Assembly: GCA_009760855.2 (NCBI GenBank) | Contig: WPIO01000079.1 | Coordinates: 196,001-260,000 of the forward strand | DNA length: 64,000 bases | Direction of reading: 5' to 3' | From: Cristatella mucedo | Lineage: Eukaryota; Bryozoa; Phylactolaemata; Cristatellidae | Part shown: positions 45,196-57,019 of the stretch, piece after piece | Position numbering within the stretch: position 1 is the first letter of the stretch | How the letters are laid out: each line of letters begins with the position of its first letter | Made by a program: the position numbers and the translations under genes | Notes under the pieces: model-generated | What the model was told of the DNA's origin: nothing | The model's database searches: none | The model's input: the letters and a program-made list of their open reading frames with translations, nothing else

Positions 45196-46309
45196 ACCCG
45201 GTCAGCCGTTAGCTAAAAGGCGTCTTGGCAGGAGCAGGCTTGTCTTGGGTCGGAGCTTCGCAATCATCGAGCATTTTTGTTAGCGTCGCGTAATAAAATC
45301 GCGCGTAATAAAATCGCGCGTAATGAAACCGCGATCGCTGAGAGCTCCGCTGAACAAGCGTCCTTCTCGAGCCTAAATAGCGAGCTAAATAAATAAATAT
45401 AATTCATTTGCATAGCGCCCTAAGAGAACTCGATCTCTATTCAGGCGCTTCGCACATGCTACGATGCATATCTTTCTTGGCGATCATTACTTATTATTAC
45501 TTAGAAAGATCTTATCAGATCTTGTTACTTAAAAAGATATATCTTTCTTGGCTCTATTCTTTTGCGACACCCCTTTTACGGTGCGCTAAGGAGGCGACGC
45601 AAATCCTCCGCTGGGGCTTAAGCTTCGTCGCTTGGCTCCTAAAGCTTATGCAACAGTGCTGCTAGGCGCAGGCGGCAGGCGCAGGCAGCTGGCGCATAAG
45701 TTCTTCTCAAGCCTCAGGATTGAGCCCCTCTCCATGAGTAGAGCCGAGAGTGCACAAATAATCAGAGCTGCCTGCAGGCTGCCACTCGCCTAGTCGTGGC
45801 TTGCATAAGGAGAATTTATATCGCCGCTGGTAGACTTTCAGTCTTAGCCATGAGATTGAACTCTTCAGTCTTAGTCATGAGATTGATAGGTGAAGTGCTA
45901 TGTGTTTCGCCGTATCACTGGCACATTTAATTCAACGCAACCTAATAGGGTAAGCTTTAAAAATAATGGCATTATGTAAGAATTGGGATACTTTCCTACA
46001 TCAGAAAGCGTGGTTTAATCGGAGAGGAAAGATTCAATTTTTCTTGAACCGTGCTACATGACCAGAAGCGTTATCAAAGTGGCCTCCGGGCGGAGCGCGT
46101 GCGAGTGTCGCCTGCAGCACTCGATCCGGCTCTAAGATTAAACCTGCTGCCTGGCGTTGCATTGAAAACGAGACGCAATCTAGATTGGCGGTAGCCATGC
46201 ATGATCGGCCACTGAGGAGGGATGGGGCTCTCAGAAGAAGATTGAAAGAGCGTCCCTGGCCAGGGACGCTCTTCCGGGTCGGCTTCTTGCCAATGTTATT
46301 ACCAAGCAC

Positions 46310-46850
46310 AATCTAGACTTTCACTTCTCTGCGCATGGCACTCAGTTTTACCTTTTCTTTGATCCCTTCCAGCCCTCCAACACGTCGAATTCTATCAACA
46401 CCATTACGGCATGCATTGACGACATCTGCACGTGGCTAGCGGAAAATTCTCTTAAATTGAACGATGATAAAACTTACTAGTTATGGGAAAACCGAGTTTT
46501 ATTCAGAAATTGGAAAGGCCAACGCTCAAAATTAGCTCTGCCAGCATATCTCCTGCTGAATCTGCACGAAATCTAGGTGTCATGTTCCACAGTGACCCTC
46601 GTTAGACGACTACATCAGCTCCACAATCACGTCTGCCTACTTTCAGCTGCATAACATTGCTAAAATTTGGGCTTGTTTAGACAGGGATGCCACATCTAAG
46701 TTGGTCCATGCATTTGCGACATCCTGTCTTGACTTCTGTAACTCACTGCTTGCTGGTCTACTGGCCTGCGAAATCAGGTGCTTAATGCAGGTGCATGATC
46801 GGCCGCATGGCATCATACCGCTCGCTTTCTGAATCAAATCTTTTAGCCTC
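46310..46850 (+). mobile_element. LINE family B fragment with decayed catalytic box
   Basis: Plus-oriented. HGTQFYLFFDPFQPSNTSNS corresponds to ADDTQLYLxFDxxQPS, but the two catalytic Asp are gone. ENSLKLNDDKT and LARNLGVMF-like codons follow with stops. Confidence 0.75.
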
Positions 46851-46854
46851 ACGC

Positions 46855-47310
46855 GAGCCTCTTGGCCCGCCACGGCTTGGCTCCTTCGTACCTAGCTGAA
46901 CTGCTGCACCAGTTTCAGCCTCTTCGTGTCCTCAGGTCCTGTGTGGACAATAAATTAGCTGTTCCATTCCTCCGCTTAAAGACCGTTGGCGACAGAAGCT
47001 TCTGCTCTGCAGGTTCTGGACTGCAGAACTCGCTTCCACAATTCTTACGCAACGACAACTACTCTTCTGCTGCCGACTATGGCTCTTCTTTTCAGCGGTC
47101 TTGAGCTGCTACTTCCATGCTACTCACTACCTCAACTGCTTTCCCGACTCAGCCATGCTTCTCACTTTCTCTTTGTTTCGTGAGATGCAGTCTGTCGGCT
47201 ATCGAATGCGTACCAAAAGCCGCTAAGGCTGCGAGTGCGCCATACAAAACTCTCCTGCGTAGCACCCACATAGTCTTCGTGGAGTTATGGACAGAGATAC
47301 GTTAAATTAC
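46855..47310 (+). mobile_element. LINE family A 3' fragment
   Basis: Plus-oriented frame ARHGLAPSYLAELLHQFQPL, RSCVDNKLAVPFLRLKTVGD, RSFCSAGSGLQNSLPQFLRN, then the 3' end GTGGAGTTATGGACAGAGAT. It adjoins the LINE B fragment directly, so one probably inserted into the other. Confidence 0.85.
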
Positions 47311-48135
47311 ATTATCTTTGCTGCAGGAGGTGGTAATAGCCGTAAAAACTCTTATGTCACTTTATAAAAGAGGCTGTTAAATCAGCCTCTTTTTCACAGT
47401 ATTTTTTAAGGACGCCATAGCTAAGCTCGTCCATGCATTTACCTTATTGAGCATGACTTCTGTTAATCACTACTTGCAGGTCCATCTGCGTGTAATCTCA
47501 AATCATTTGTAACCTCACATCCTTTGGAGATCGTGCCCTTGGTCTGCATTCTTCCAAAGCCTGGAATTTACTTCCGACTGACATCTCGACATCCCCTGAT
47601 ATAAAGTTTAAAAAACTATAAGCCAATCCGTTCTCAGGATTTGCTCCAAAACAGCAGGCATTGCAACTGCAGAGGTAAAAACTTTTCATTTATTGAAGGC
47701 AGGTGCAGGTCAAAATAGCATATCCAAAAGCTCACAGACGACGAGTAAATACGACGAAGGAGCTTTAACCTATTAAGCATAGGATGGCTCAAAAATTGTA
47801 GCAAACCAAATTTTCAGGAGAGGCAAGACACAGGCTGGAAGAATATTCGCTGATTCTAATTTGTAATATTTATTCAGTTGTTAATTTAACCTAAACTCCG
47901 GGAGTAGATGCAGCTCCGAATGCTAATATTATCTATAGTAAATATAATCTATACCTTATCAAAAATTTGCTCTACACGTATATAGACCGCTAATGATTCG
48001 CAAGCTGTCATGGTACTTTCGGTGGAAGCCTCGCAAATTCGGTCGAAGCCTGGTATAATCGAACTTAGTTGAGTGGTTGTGAGTAGCCATGAGTAGACCA
48101 GCCCTACTGCTGTACCAGATTGCCAGCAGATGTCG

Positions 48136-48353
48136 CTACTCTCTCAACTCGCACGCAAACGGCCTAGCTTTGCGGCACGTGACTTTGTGTAGAGTCCCGG
48201 AGATGCAATTAAAATGTCGTCTGCCCTGTGATCGCATAGCGAGGCATAGCTGTTCCCTGGCCACTTTATGTCCGACTTCTTGGACGTTGTGGACGTCTTC
48301 TAGTGGGCGTGTTCGAATAATCAAGTCGGCGAGCTCCGCTGTTTCCATCTTTA
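48136..48353 (-). CDS. Last exon: C-type-lectin-like C-terminus
   Basis: Phase 1 in; TAG stop at 48138-48136. The end reads EQLCLAMRSQGRRHFNC then ISGTLHKVTCRKARPFACEL and RE. The arrangement (Q/E)xC(V/L)xM ... C ... PFxCE is the C-terminal half of a C-type lectin-like domain, whose last Cys pairs with the one after the first helix and whose C(V/L)xM Cys pairs with the penultimate one. The usual WND and EPN/QPD calcium-binding motifs are absent, so sugar binding is doubtful. The acceptor (GACTACGAAG) is pyrimidine-poor. Joined to the exons at 48397 and 52831 by phase; that they form one gene is inference. Confidence 0.5.
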
Positions 48354-48396
48354 CTTCGTAGTCATCAGAGCACCGACCAAGTCCATGACAACTTAC

Positions 48397-48522
48397 AAAA
48401 TCTCCATCCGGCCTCCATTGCTAAAAACGGAGGACAAGCAGCTTGAGTGACGCCACAATATACAGCAGATCGCCCGCTTAGCCAAGAATCCTTCAAGGGG
48501 TGGCCAAAATTTTCCGATCCAG
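48397..48522 (-). CDS. Candidate internal exon (phase 1-1)
   Basis: Acceptor GAGCTGATTAG and a perfect GTAAGT donor enclose 126 bases, phase 1 in and out. It encodes GSENFGHPLKDSWLSGRSAV, YCGVTQAACPPFLAMEAGWR and F. Cys/Trp-rich, consistent with an extracellular module. The next exon continues in frame into the lectin-like end. No direct similarity recognised. Confidence 0.4.
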
Positions 48523-48540
48523 CTAATCAGCTCCGATAAT

Positions 48541-48620
48541 CATAAAATAAGACATTTACATATCGCTCGAAGAGAACAGAATCTCTTTCTGTTCACTTTT
48601 AAACATGCTGCAAAGGATGC
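48541..48620 (-). mobile_element. Solo LINE B 3' end, decayed
   Basis: ATATCGCTCGAAGAGAACAG, AATCTCTTTCTG and AACATGCTGCAAAGGATGC match the family B end in reverse. It sits just upstream of the exon at 48397-48522. Confidence 0.65.
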
Positions 48621-48639
48621 ATGCCAATCGCTTTGTAAT

Positions 48640-50700
48640 GACATGGAAAGTGTCAGCAGACTGAAACGGCAGTGAGCTAAATCAGCCAGATTATGACCGG
48701 TATTCATTATATTTGCGGTTCTTGATTTGCAATGCCTAGGGGCAGATAATCCATGGCCGAGGCTGCATAAAAGGTGATGCCATGCAAGAGATAGGCAGTA
48801 AGCTGTTTTTCAGGAGTTGGCCGAAGCATCTGACCTGGTTTGAGCTCCAGGCTGCGAAGCCGCAGGTGTACGTCATGGCCGCTGGTGAATGTTCGTAACC
48901 TTCCGTTGCTATTCAGTAGACTTATCTACATTATGGATATGGATTTTTATGCTAAGGGTGTGAGCGATCCTCGTCGCTGCCGTGTTTCTGCTCCGGCCGG
49001 CATACCTGCATGCATTAGTGCTGTACCTACAGGTCGTTAGCCGTGCTACAAGGTTCAGTCGTCGCCAGCTTTCGTCAAGCATAGCCTGAGACTAGCATCG
49101 TTACGAGCGATGTGCTTCTGGCCTAGCTCTGTCAAGACGTAGGCGCCGCACACCACACTTGTAACAAAACGGATGACATTCCCCTTCTGTGGGCATAGCG
49201 ACCGACTGGAGTAACAATTTTGGCCGAGAAATCGAGGAGCACGGGAACTAATGGCTACGAGGGCCCGTGCAGTGGGCACGATGCGATATCGCACTCGCAG
49301 CAGAGCCGTCTCCGTGGAATATAGAGACCGGAAGGCCGACCACAAGCCCTTCGCCATGCAAAAGCTTGCTTACGTGAGAGGACATTTGCTTCAGAAAATT
49401 TTGGGGAAAAAAATCTTTGAGCTGGAAAAAATATCTCGATCGACGACAACTGGAAAAAAGCCTCGCCTTCAGACTAAACCGATTGAGGATGAGCTCGCGA
49501 TTAGGAACGGTACTAATTCCGGCCGATGACTGGGCTAAAATCCGAGCTGGCTGACCTCGAAGACTGCCACCAAAGCTTACTCCTAGCAAAGCACGTGCCA
49601 GCTTCAAACCTACCAATTTCGTGCTGCTCGTGTATGTAACGTAGAGCGACGACGATGACGACGCTCCTTGACCTCGACCGCGGCGACCTCGACCGTGACC
49701 GAACGACGTGCTATTGAGCTTGTACGTCGGCAGTGGCTTATAGCCACCCACGTATATCATTTCTTTTTGGTGTCGCCCTTCGCCTGCAAATTGCAAAGAA
49801 GAGCCTCAGCAGGCGACCGACTTGTTGAGTAGTCGGCTGAAGGCATCGAGCACGACCGCAGACGCACGACAGCAGACGACCGACGTGTTGAAGGTCAGCT
49901 GAAGGTCGGCTGAAGGCATCGAGCACCGTGCAAGCTGAAGGCAACCCGGAGGCACCTCGTCATAGAAACAGGATCAGACAGTGTGCGTCTATGAAACAGT
50001 CCAAATACCGGTACATCGACCGATCTATAAAATACAACGCAAGCAACGCGGCCTCCATATTGCGAGAGAATTTCCACACTATACTTCGATTGCAAAGAGT
50101 TTTCTTCCGTAGCTAAATCGTTTAATTAAAAAAAGAGGTCAGAACGTCAAGGTCGGCTGATTTAAGAGCCTCAGTTATCTAGTGACAGAGGAGCAGCATC
50201 GGTATATCGCCCGGCTTGCAGCGGATAATTAAGGATTGCCTTCTTCAAGACTCGAACGCACTGGTCAAGGGGCGCGAGCACCTCACCGACGGATTGAGGC
50301 CTGCATGTGTGAGGGAGTATGGGTAATGCGTGAGGGAGCTTTGAAGCTTGTGTACGGCTGATTGCGATCTTCAAAAGGTGTATAAGAGATCGTTCATTAG
50401 GGCGAGCAGAAGAGGGTGCAGCATCTATTCGCTGTATTCAAGCCCAACAGAGACAGAGCTCCGTTGGGCTTGAATATAGCTTGCTTGTTTCATTAGTTTA
50501 AATCTAGCATGCGTCCAGCGAAGGGACTGTACCGGCGAGTGCGAGCGGAGAGAACCTGCTTTTCTGCTAAAAAGAGAGAGAGAGAAGGCCGATAGAAAAG
50601 TTAAGCCCACCACCCTTATTCGGCTAGCTTCACGCGTGAAATCTTCATCTGTGATGGCTTGGTGCATTGTCAATCAAGAAAGCTACACGCTTACCTTGGA
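48640..50700. other. No firm gene
   Basis: A plus-strand frame at 49251-49529 (ATG, 92 residues, Lys/Arg-rich) and a longer minus-strand frame over the same bases are both possible but unsupported. An inverted repeat with 12-base arms (TTCAAGCCCAAC) lies at 50438-50475. Confidence 0.5.
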
Positions 50701-50733
50701 GTATTTTCTTTATTGAATAATCGCAGCCACATT

Positions 50734-50970
50734 TCAAGTCATCCAGGCTTTTGCATTAGCCTTTTTCATGACAAACAGCTGAGTCACGTCTACATTTCTA
50801 TAAGGACCTAGGTTCTTTTGTTGCCACAGGTGGCAAGGCAGCACGAGTGTCATATTTTTGGTGTTGTCATTATCTTTCTTAACGGCTTTCCATTGCAACA
50901 GTCCTGCATTGAACGTGGCAGTGCGTTCTCTCAAGCTCGGTTGCCTTAAATATGAGTTAGCCAATTTCAT
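50734..50970 (-). CDS. Hypothetical terminal exon with poly(A) signal
   Basis: An open frame ending YRNVDVTQLFVMKKANAKAW then MT and TGA, followed within about 20 bases by AATAAA on the same strand (50713-50718). Composition is protein-like (KDNDNTKNMTLVLPCHLWQQ, one N-glycosylation site). It could be an alternative last exon of the surrounding minus-strand gene or chance. I do not recognise it, and its acceptor is not clear. Confidence 0.25.
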   Translation of the reverse strand: MKLANSYLRQPSLRERTATFNAGLLQWKAVKKDNDNTKNMTLVLPCHLWQQKNLGPYRNVDVTQLFVMKKANAKAWMT

Positions 50971-50999
50971 CCCATATTGAATATGGGTTCTCTCGAGTC

Positions 51000-52630
51000 A
51001 CGACAGTCGAAGCACACCAGTCAGCATCTCTGTCTACTTATAAACCGGTCGCTAATAACTTCTCTCTGCTCATCGCATACGTTCAAAAACGGAAGGCTGT
51101 GCTATAAGCTGAATCTCTCTAGCTTCAATGGCCAATCGATGCAGCGGAGAAGCCCGCGTGTAGCTACTCGGCAGAGCTTAACGCTTGTATCTGTATGAGG
51201 GCTCCTCTCACAAGAATATGCTAGGAAATGCAGTCGTTGAACCACGCTCATACATTTACATGCACTTATATTTTCGTTACCTGAAATGCCGCCACGCATG
51301 GTCACGTGAGTAGCTAGTTTATAACACGTGCGAGTGGCATGCAGCAGATAGCCGCATATAATAGTGATAGTAATCGCAGGTTGTTTATATGGCGCCTACG
51401 AGAATTGTGTAAATCTTCATCCAGGCGCTTTTCCCACTCGATTCAATCAATAATTAAAATCAATGATTAATGGCTAATAATTAATAATTATAATAATATT
51501 GCAATAATTAAGGGCTTGTGACATGCACGGTTTCATGCTTTCAAATGCATGCTCAAGCTCAAAAGTACCATGCTTACTTTGAACAGCTCGCATGAGTGCA
51601 CAAGAAGACACTCATAGTTTGTAGGATCCCTGTTCGTAATGCGAAGTGAATCATCCACAGGAAAATTAACAAAGCTCGAAAGATGAAAAAAACGATTTCA
51701 CGCTTTGGCGTAAGGAAAGCTGACCGGCCGGAGCAGATATTTTTCAGCAGCGACTTAAAACGAGGCAATGTCAAGGCGGCTTTTTACCTTAGCTGGAAAC
51801 AAGATCCAGACTTTCGATGCATCCGAGCTGAAAGTCCAATCACCAAGTGAGTGGTGCGACAGCCCACCTGACCACTAGACCCTCTAACCAACCTAACCTT
51901 GACCTAGCATTCTCATAAGTTCCTTCAGTTCAACCTTATCGATAATATAAAGCTCTTGAATCAAAACCCTTACATTAATGGAACCTTAATAACCATTTAT
52001 AAGCTCATACTTCTTCCTAGTTCCCCAGCATACATTGTAGAATTTAATCCAAATACATTTTATAATATTGCACCGCCTGAATTACACTATGGAAACACAT
52101 TGCGACTAGATTTTTAAATATGTCGCTGATATAATAGGATTATCTAGTACGGTTGCCACGGTTGTTTCTCAAGCCCGGCAAATAGTAGGCCAGACCAAAA
52201 ATATTACATGTGTAATTTTATAGAATGCAGCGCTTTATCGCGATTTTCAGTATCCTATAAGTGCAATAAATCAATTTTTCCCAATACAGCAGGTTCATGC
52301 TTAGCAGCTAAGCCGATGGACACGATAAAAGAACTAGCCGAAGATCGGAGTGGTCATCTCAAAGGACAAGTTAGAGCAATTGAGAAATTATTGCAGTCGT
52401 TTTAAACAAAGGCGACGAAATAAAATCGAAATACGACTGTGAAAGGAGTACTATTCAGTAGAGATCTGCTGATGCTCCTCCAGAAAAGGAGATGCGTAGA
52501 GGAATTCGGAACGCTACCGTCAGCGAACACTAATCAGTGTCGGTTCCCAGGTCGCACTGCCTAGCACTCGCTTGTGGCCATCTTGCATTCGAGCTTCATC
52601 AGCTAGCTGCTCGAAGGATCGAATAGAATT
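51000..52630. other. No gene seen
   Basis: Only short frames. A decayed LINE/SINE tail is suggested at 51385-51430 (GCGCCTACGAGAATTGTGTA). An AT-rich stretch runs 51440-51515. The rest is unassigned. Confidence 0.5.
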
Positions 52631-52830
52631 GAGGATCACCTCGAACCTAACTCAGAAGGCGCTCTCATTCGGAAGGACGTCTTGACCCTCCACTGGCAGT
52701 TCGCTAGCATGCAATGCCGCAATGGAGGCAGCCAACCGCTGCGGTCGAGCACACCCATCTGCTCACTCATGCGTCTCACCGCTTCGTTCGCGGCGTCACG
52801 TCGATCGATCGTGTCTACTCCACCTCTCAC

Positions 52831-53016
52831 CTGATAACCGAATTAATAGAGCGAGATGCTGCCTGGCGATCGTCGTCTTAGGCGTCGCCAGCCCGGTACG
52901 AAAGTGCTTCGCACAGAACTCATCGGCTTCCTTCCAAGGCAGAAACCGTCTAGGTTCCCAAACGATGCAATAAGGAATCGGTTTGCCGGGCCGTAGAAGC
53001 CATGTCGTCCAGCAGC
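52831..53016 (-). CDS. Exon with N-terminal half of a C-type-lectin-like domain
   Basis: Acceptor TGTTGTCTGTAG and donor GTGAGA; phase 1 in and out, 186 bases. It encodes CWTTWLLRPGKPIPYCIVWE, PRRFLPWKEADEFCAKHFRT, GLATPKTTIARQHLALLIRL S. The order C-x-W, Y-C-I, W-(K/x)-E-A-(D/x)-x-F-C, xLATPxT, LxxLI is the start of a C-type lectin-like domain (first strand, helix 1 with its Cys, LA(S/T)P turn, helix 2). The second half should lie downstream; the exon at 48136 supplies a fitting end. This suggests a secreted or membrane lectin-like protein. Family-level call from motif pattern only. Confidence 0.6.
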
Positions 53017-53144
53017 CTACAGACAACACGACATGGCGCACGACTGCCGGCCAGCACTGACGACAGAGACTGTGAATACAGCGGATCGACAAGAGTCACA
53101 ACACAACACTGGCTGGCGACACAAGACATCGCAAAACAACACTG

Positions 53145-54140
53145 TATAATAATAATACAATTGATAAAGTGCCCTGTGAGAACTCAATCTCTTTCTAGGC
53201 ACTTTACATTTGCTGCAAAAGAAACACGATCAAATGGTGAGTGCTATAGTGCTTGATAAAAAACATGAATAACATGGTTAGGGGTGACATGCACAGGGTC
53301 TGCATGCAAGTGTGGCTAGTGGCAGCATGCACAATGTCAGCACGCATAAGCACACCAAGGATGAATCACAGGGACCCACTAAATGCTGTCATAATAAGGT
53401 GCATTTTTAATTTCTTTTTAAATGTGATCAATTCAGGAGATGTCGTCACGCGAGTCTGGAGTTAGTTCCGGGCTTTGGGAGCATACCAACTAAATGCACG
53501 GTCTCCAAAGGATTTGAGGTTTGTACGAGGTATGGGTAAACAGTTAGTTTCCGAAAAGCGGGTGTTACAATGCTTGGCCTGGCTGGGAGTAGATCTGAGA
53601 GATAGGCTGGAGCCAAAGAATGAAAGAACCTAAAAGTGGGCGACAAAGCCTTGAAGTCGATTCGTTGTTTGACTGGTAGCCAGTGCAGGTCGGGGATATG
53701 TGGTGTGATGTGAAAACTACGACGCTCATGACAGACAAGCCTGGCTGCAGAGTTTTGCACCAGCTGTAAGCGTCTGACTGCACATGCCGCTGGACCAGCA
53801 AGAATTGAGTTATAGAATTCAAGACGGGATGTCACAAATAAATGGATCAACTTAGATGTGGTATTCTTATTTAAAAAACCCGAATGTTAGCAATGTTATG
53901 TAGCTGAAAGTAGGCAGACTTGATTGTGGAGCTGGTGTGGTCCTCTAACGAAAGGTCGCTTGGAACATGACACCTAGATTTCGTGCAGATTCAACAGGAG
54001 ATATGCTGGCAGAGCCAATTTTGAGCGTTAGTCTTTCCAATTTCTGAATCACACATGGTTTGTCAATAACTAGTAAGTTATTATCCTTATTTAATTCAAA
54101 AAAATTAGCTGCCATCCTTGTGCGGGTAAACGTGGGACTA
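53145..54140 (-). mobile_element. LINE family B fragment
   Basis: Ends at (AAT) 53147-53160 with the common 3' end, then a nearly complete thumb frame: SRLEFYNSILAGPAACAVRR, LQLVQNSAARLVCHERRSFH, DLHWLPVKQRIDFKALSPTF. Further upstream, NFFELNKDNNLLVIDKPCVI is the region after the catalytic box. 5'-truncated about 150 bases after that point. Confidence 0.88.
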
Positions 54141-54509
54141 CGAATACAGTGGATTGACAAGTGTCACAACACAGCTACGCTAACGAAGGTTGCAGATGCA
54201 TCCACTCGCTAAGCATGCATATCTATTGACCCTCTCCCAGCTGCGACATAGTTTTACCCTACACTTGGAAGGGGCAAATTTCTGCTTATTTCTACTAAAC
54301 TTCTCTATTCACGTGCGCGAGGAGTAGTCTCTGGGTGGCATAATCTCGAAGCATTCATTAACGCTAGCGTCGTCTGGTTGTGTAACACCGTCCGGCCGCT
54401 GTGGCTGCTTCGTATGCGCACGAGTTTAGCGTCCACGAAAACTTCAGGCTAAAAGCATACGTATGCATTCAAACAAAGCTGCCCCTCTCCCTTCCTCCCG
54501 GTTTTGGCC

Positions 54510-54620
54510 CGATGACGTAGCGCTCGAACTCCATGAGCCAGGTCGAGGGTTCGAGTCCTTCAGCAGCAGACAATCTTAATCTTCCACGGTCCGCTGTGGA
54601 TGACAAACGCTGAGGCTCTC
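54510..54620 (+). mobile_element. Possible third tRNA-like element
   Basis: GAGGGTTCGAGTCCTTCAGC contains a perfect B box (GGTTCGAGTCC). An A-box-like GATGACGTAGCGCTCG lies about 35 bases upstream. No other copy is in the window and no tail is clear. It may be chance, a tRNA pseudogene, or a rare SINE. Confidence 0.3.
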
Positions 54621-55249
54621 CTTCTGCCGCTCTTTTTAAGCAATTAACATGGTAACCAAGGCAGATCGTTTGCGGCTCGCGGCAAAAGCTTTCAGCAATA
54701 AATGCTGCCGCAGACGGTCATCTGTTTTCCGTATTTCTTCGACAAACCAGCGGGTACTCTGGAGCTTCTTTCGGAGAGATTTGGCGCCGGCGCCGAAGGA
54801 AGCTATTGCTTGAACAGCTCAGCAGGTCGGCAGGCGATATACGAGAGAATGGCCATCACTCTCACATCTAGATTCACAGATTTGGAGGTCAACTCCGCAT
54901 TATGACCAAACACACCATTCTTTTTTTGAGCACGTCTCGATTTTTGTGCCTGCTTGAGAGGCTACCGCACGAGTGTAATTCTTTCTATGAAGCATACCAT
55001 TGGCAAGGCACACGTTTAGCCAATGGCCACCGTTAAGGGTCCTTGACCGAGACAGTGTGGCTTTAGCAGCAGCGTTCCTTCTAAAAACTCGCCGGGAGGC
55101 CCTGAAATGGAATAATGAATTGAAAGTCTCACCTTATTTCAAGTAAGAAAATATATTTGTTCAACAACCGTACGAGCAAGGAAGAAAAGCTGCATCGATG
55201 CAAATAGCCAGACAAATTCCGTCATAGAAAACAGACGGAATTCAGAAAA

Positions 55250-55345
55250 ATGTAATTAATTTGTATAGCGCCCTAAGAAAACGTAACCTCTATTCAAGCC
55301 CACGACTTAGGCCAGACCTTAGTCGGGGAGAGCACCTTTGCCTGA
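55250..55345 (-). mobile_element. SINE family C copy (deleted)
   Basis: Tail TTGTATAGCGCCCTAAGAAA, then directly CAAGCCCACGACTTAGGCCA and the CCTTAGTCGGGG segment; the part between tail and B box is deleted. A (TA)n run follows at 55407-55440. Confidence 0.7.
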
Positions 55346-55405
55346 AATCTGAGGAGCTTTTAAAATAATTTTACAGACGCTAGCTAAGAATTTTCATAAT
55401 TTACA

Positions 55406-55444
<39 letters not shown>

Positions 55445-55687
55445 GCTTAAATTTCTGGATGTACATGTGCGAGTGTAATTTAATTACTGCTCAGTACGCG
55501 GGACTTTCTTCATTTTAACGCGGTCTGGGGGCCTAGATATTTATGCCTAAGGGGGAGCGCCTGAATGCAATGGACGTAGAACGATCAGGACTCCAATAGA
55601 CGAGGAACCTCAGCAGCCGCCACAGCCAACAGCAGGGAGACCACGCCACAACCATCCGCTTGCAGGCAGAAATCGCACCTGGTATAC

Positions 55688-55738
55688 CCTTGACGGCAGT
55701 CATCCCATCAGTTATCCCTTTGCCGTCAGGTGCCTCAG
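55688..55738 (-). CDS. Candidate mini-exon (phase 1-1)
   Basis: Acceptor CTTACCTCTCCAG, donor GTATAC; 51 bases, phase 1 in and out, encoding EAPDGKGITDGMTAVK. A related sequence, PSGKAITDAMPSGKGIADAM, occurs in reverse at 60065-60130 without clear splice sites. The fit with the phase 1 chain is suggestive but so short an exon can arise by chance. Confidence 0.25.
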
Positions 55739-55999
55739 CTGGAGAGGTAAGGTGATGCAAGCAAGTTAAACAGGCAGCCAGCCACATGTTGCATTATAAA
55801 ATCGATTTAGGCCTTGATAGGAAGCCAGCGAAGCTCAGACAGAAAGATTAGCGTTGGCAGCTACGCCAATGACAAAAGGCCAGTCAAGCTGCTGAGCTTT
55901 TCACTTGTTGCAGGCAATGAATGGCAAGTGCCCGGAATCCTGAATTAAGGAAATTCTAGCAATCTAGACGCCACGTCACAAATTCATTAGCTAATTTGG

Positions 56000-56950
56000 T
56001 GGTCATATTCTTGTGTAAGCAGGCCCTCAGTTTGGCGACGTTTTTTTAGCTGAAAGTAGGCCAACTTGACTACGGCGGGAATGTGCTCATATAATTGCAA
56101 GTCTTTCTGGAATAGCACACTGAGATTACAAAAAAATACCGCGAAAGTGATTCCAGATGAACCATTCTTGAGGGTGTGGTCTTCTAACTTTTGGGTGACA
56201 CTAGGTTTGCCCGTAACTATTAGGTTTATATTTTCATCGCCATGCTTAGTGACAATCCAAGTGCTCATGTTGTCGTTGGAGGCTGAAAGAGAATTATGGG
56301 AGCCGGATGGGGAGCAAAGCTTATAAGGGATGAATGATAAGTAAATTTAAGTGTCATCGGCATATAGCTGCAAGCCGTGACTGTATTTCGCTATGACATC
56401 TGCCAGAGGGAGTGCATAGATAGCGAAAATAAGATGCTAATTCACAAGGTCATTCAGAATGTCATCGGAAAACCGAAGCAGAGTGGTTAGCCCTCAATCA
56501 CGATTATATAACTTGATAACAAGATCTGATGAATCGACATTCATTACTCAGTTGCAGTTGCAGGACCACGACTCGTTCAAATGTCTTAGGTGGAATGGCC
56601 GAATAGAGATGTCACAGCACGGGTATCATACCGTGGACTGGCATCCTACTAAGCCTCGTAAATAGAAACAATAATTGTGTTTTGTTTGTATAAAATGTCT
56701 ATATAATGCCCTAAGAGAACTAAATCCCCGCCTAGGCACATTAAATATGCTGGAAAAGAAGCAATCGATCAATTGGCACCAATTAGCATGCCAATATATA
56801 TATACATATATATAATGTATATATGTATCACCAGTATAAGCACACACAGGACGATCCACATCACGCTGGAGCGAACTATGAGGAATAATTAGGGTCAAGT
56901 AGACAGGTGTTAAGCTTCCTTTTAAATGCAACCATTTCAGGAGATTACTA
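56000..56950 (-). mobile_element. LINE family B remnants, two pieces
   Basis: 56000-56290 encodes in reverse INLIVTGKPSVTQKLEDHTL (after the catalytic box). 56690-56950 is the 3' end with GCCCTAAGAGAACTAAATCC, ATATGCTGGAAAAGAAGCAA and a TATA-type microsatellite. 56290-56690 is decayed RT sequence. Confidence 0.65.
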
Positions 56951-57019
56951 GATGTCAGTGGGTAGTGATTGCTGATGTAATGCTGCTCGGTTTTCGACTA
57001 CTGCAATCACTTTGCTTAC

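Noticed and set aside
49251-49529. Plus-strand 92-residue basic frame
   Set aside because: It looks protein-like but overlaps a longer minus-strand frame, and neither has supporting signals.
52636-52830. Continuation of the lectin-like exon past 52831
   Set aside because: The sequence continues open in another frame, but the GTGAGA donor at 52830 is strong and the residues beyond do not fit the lectin pattern.
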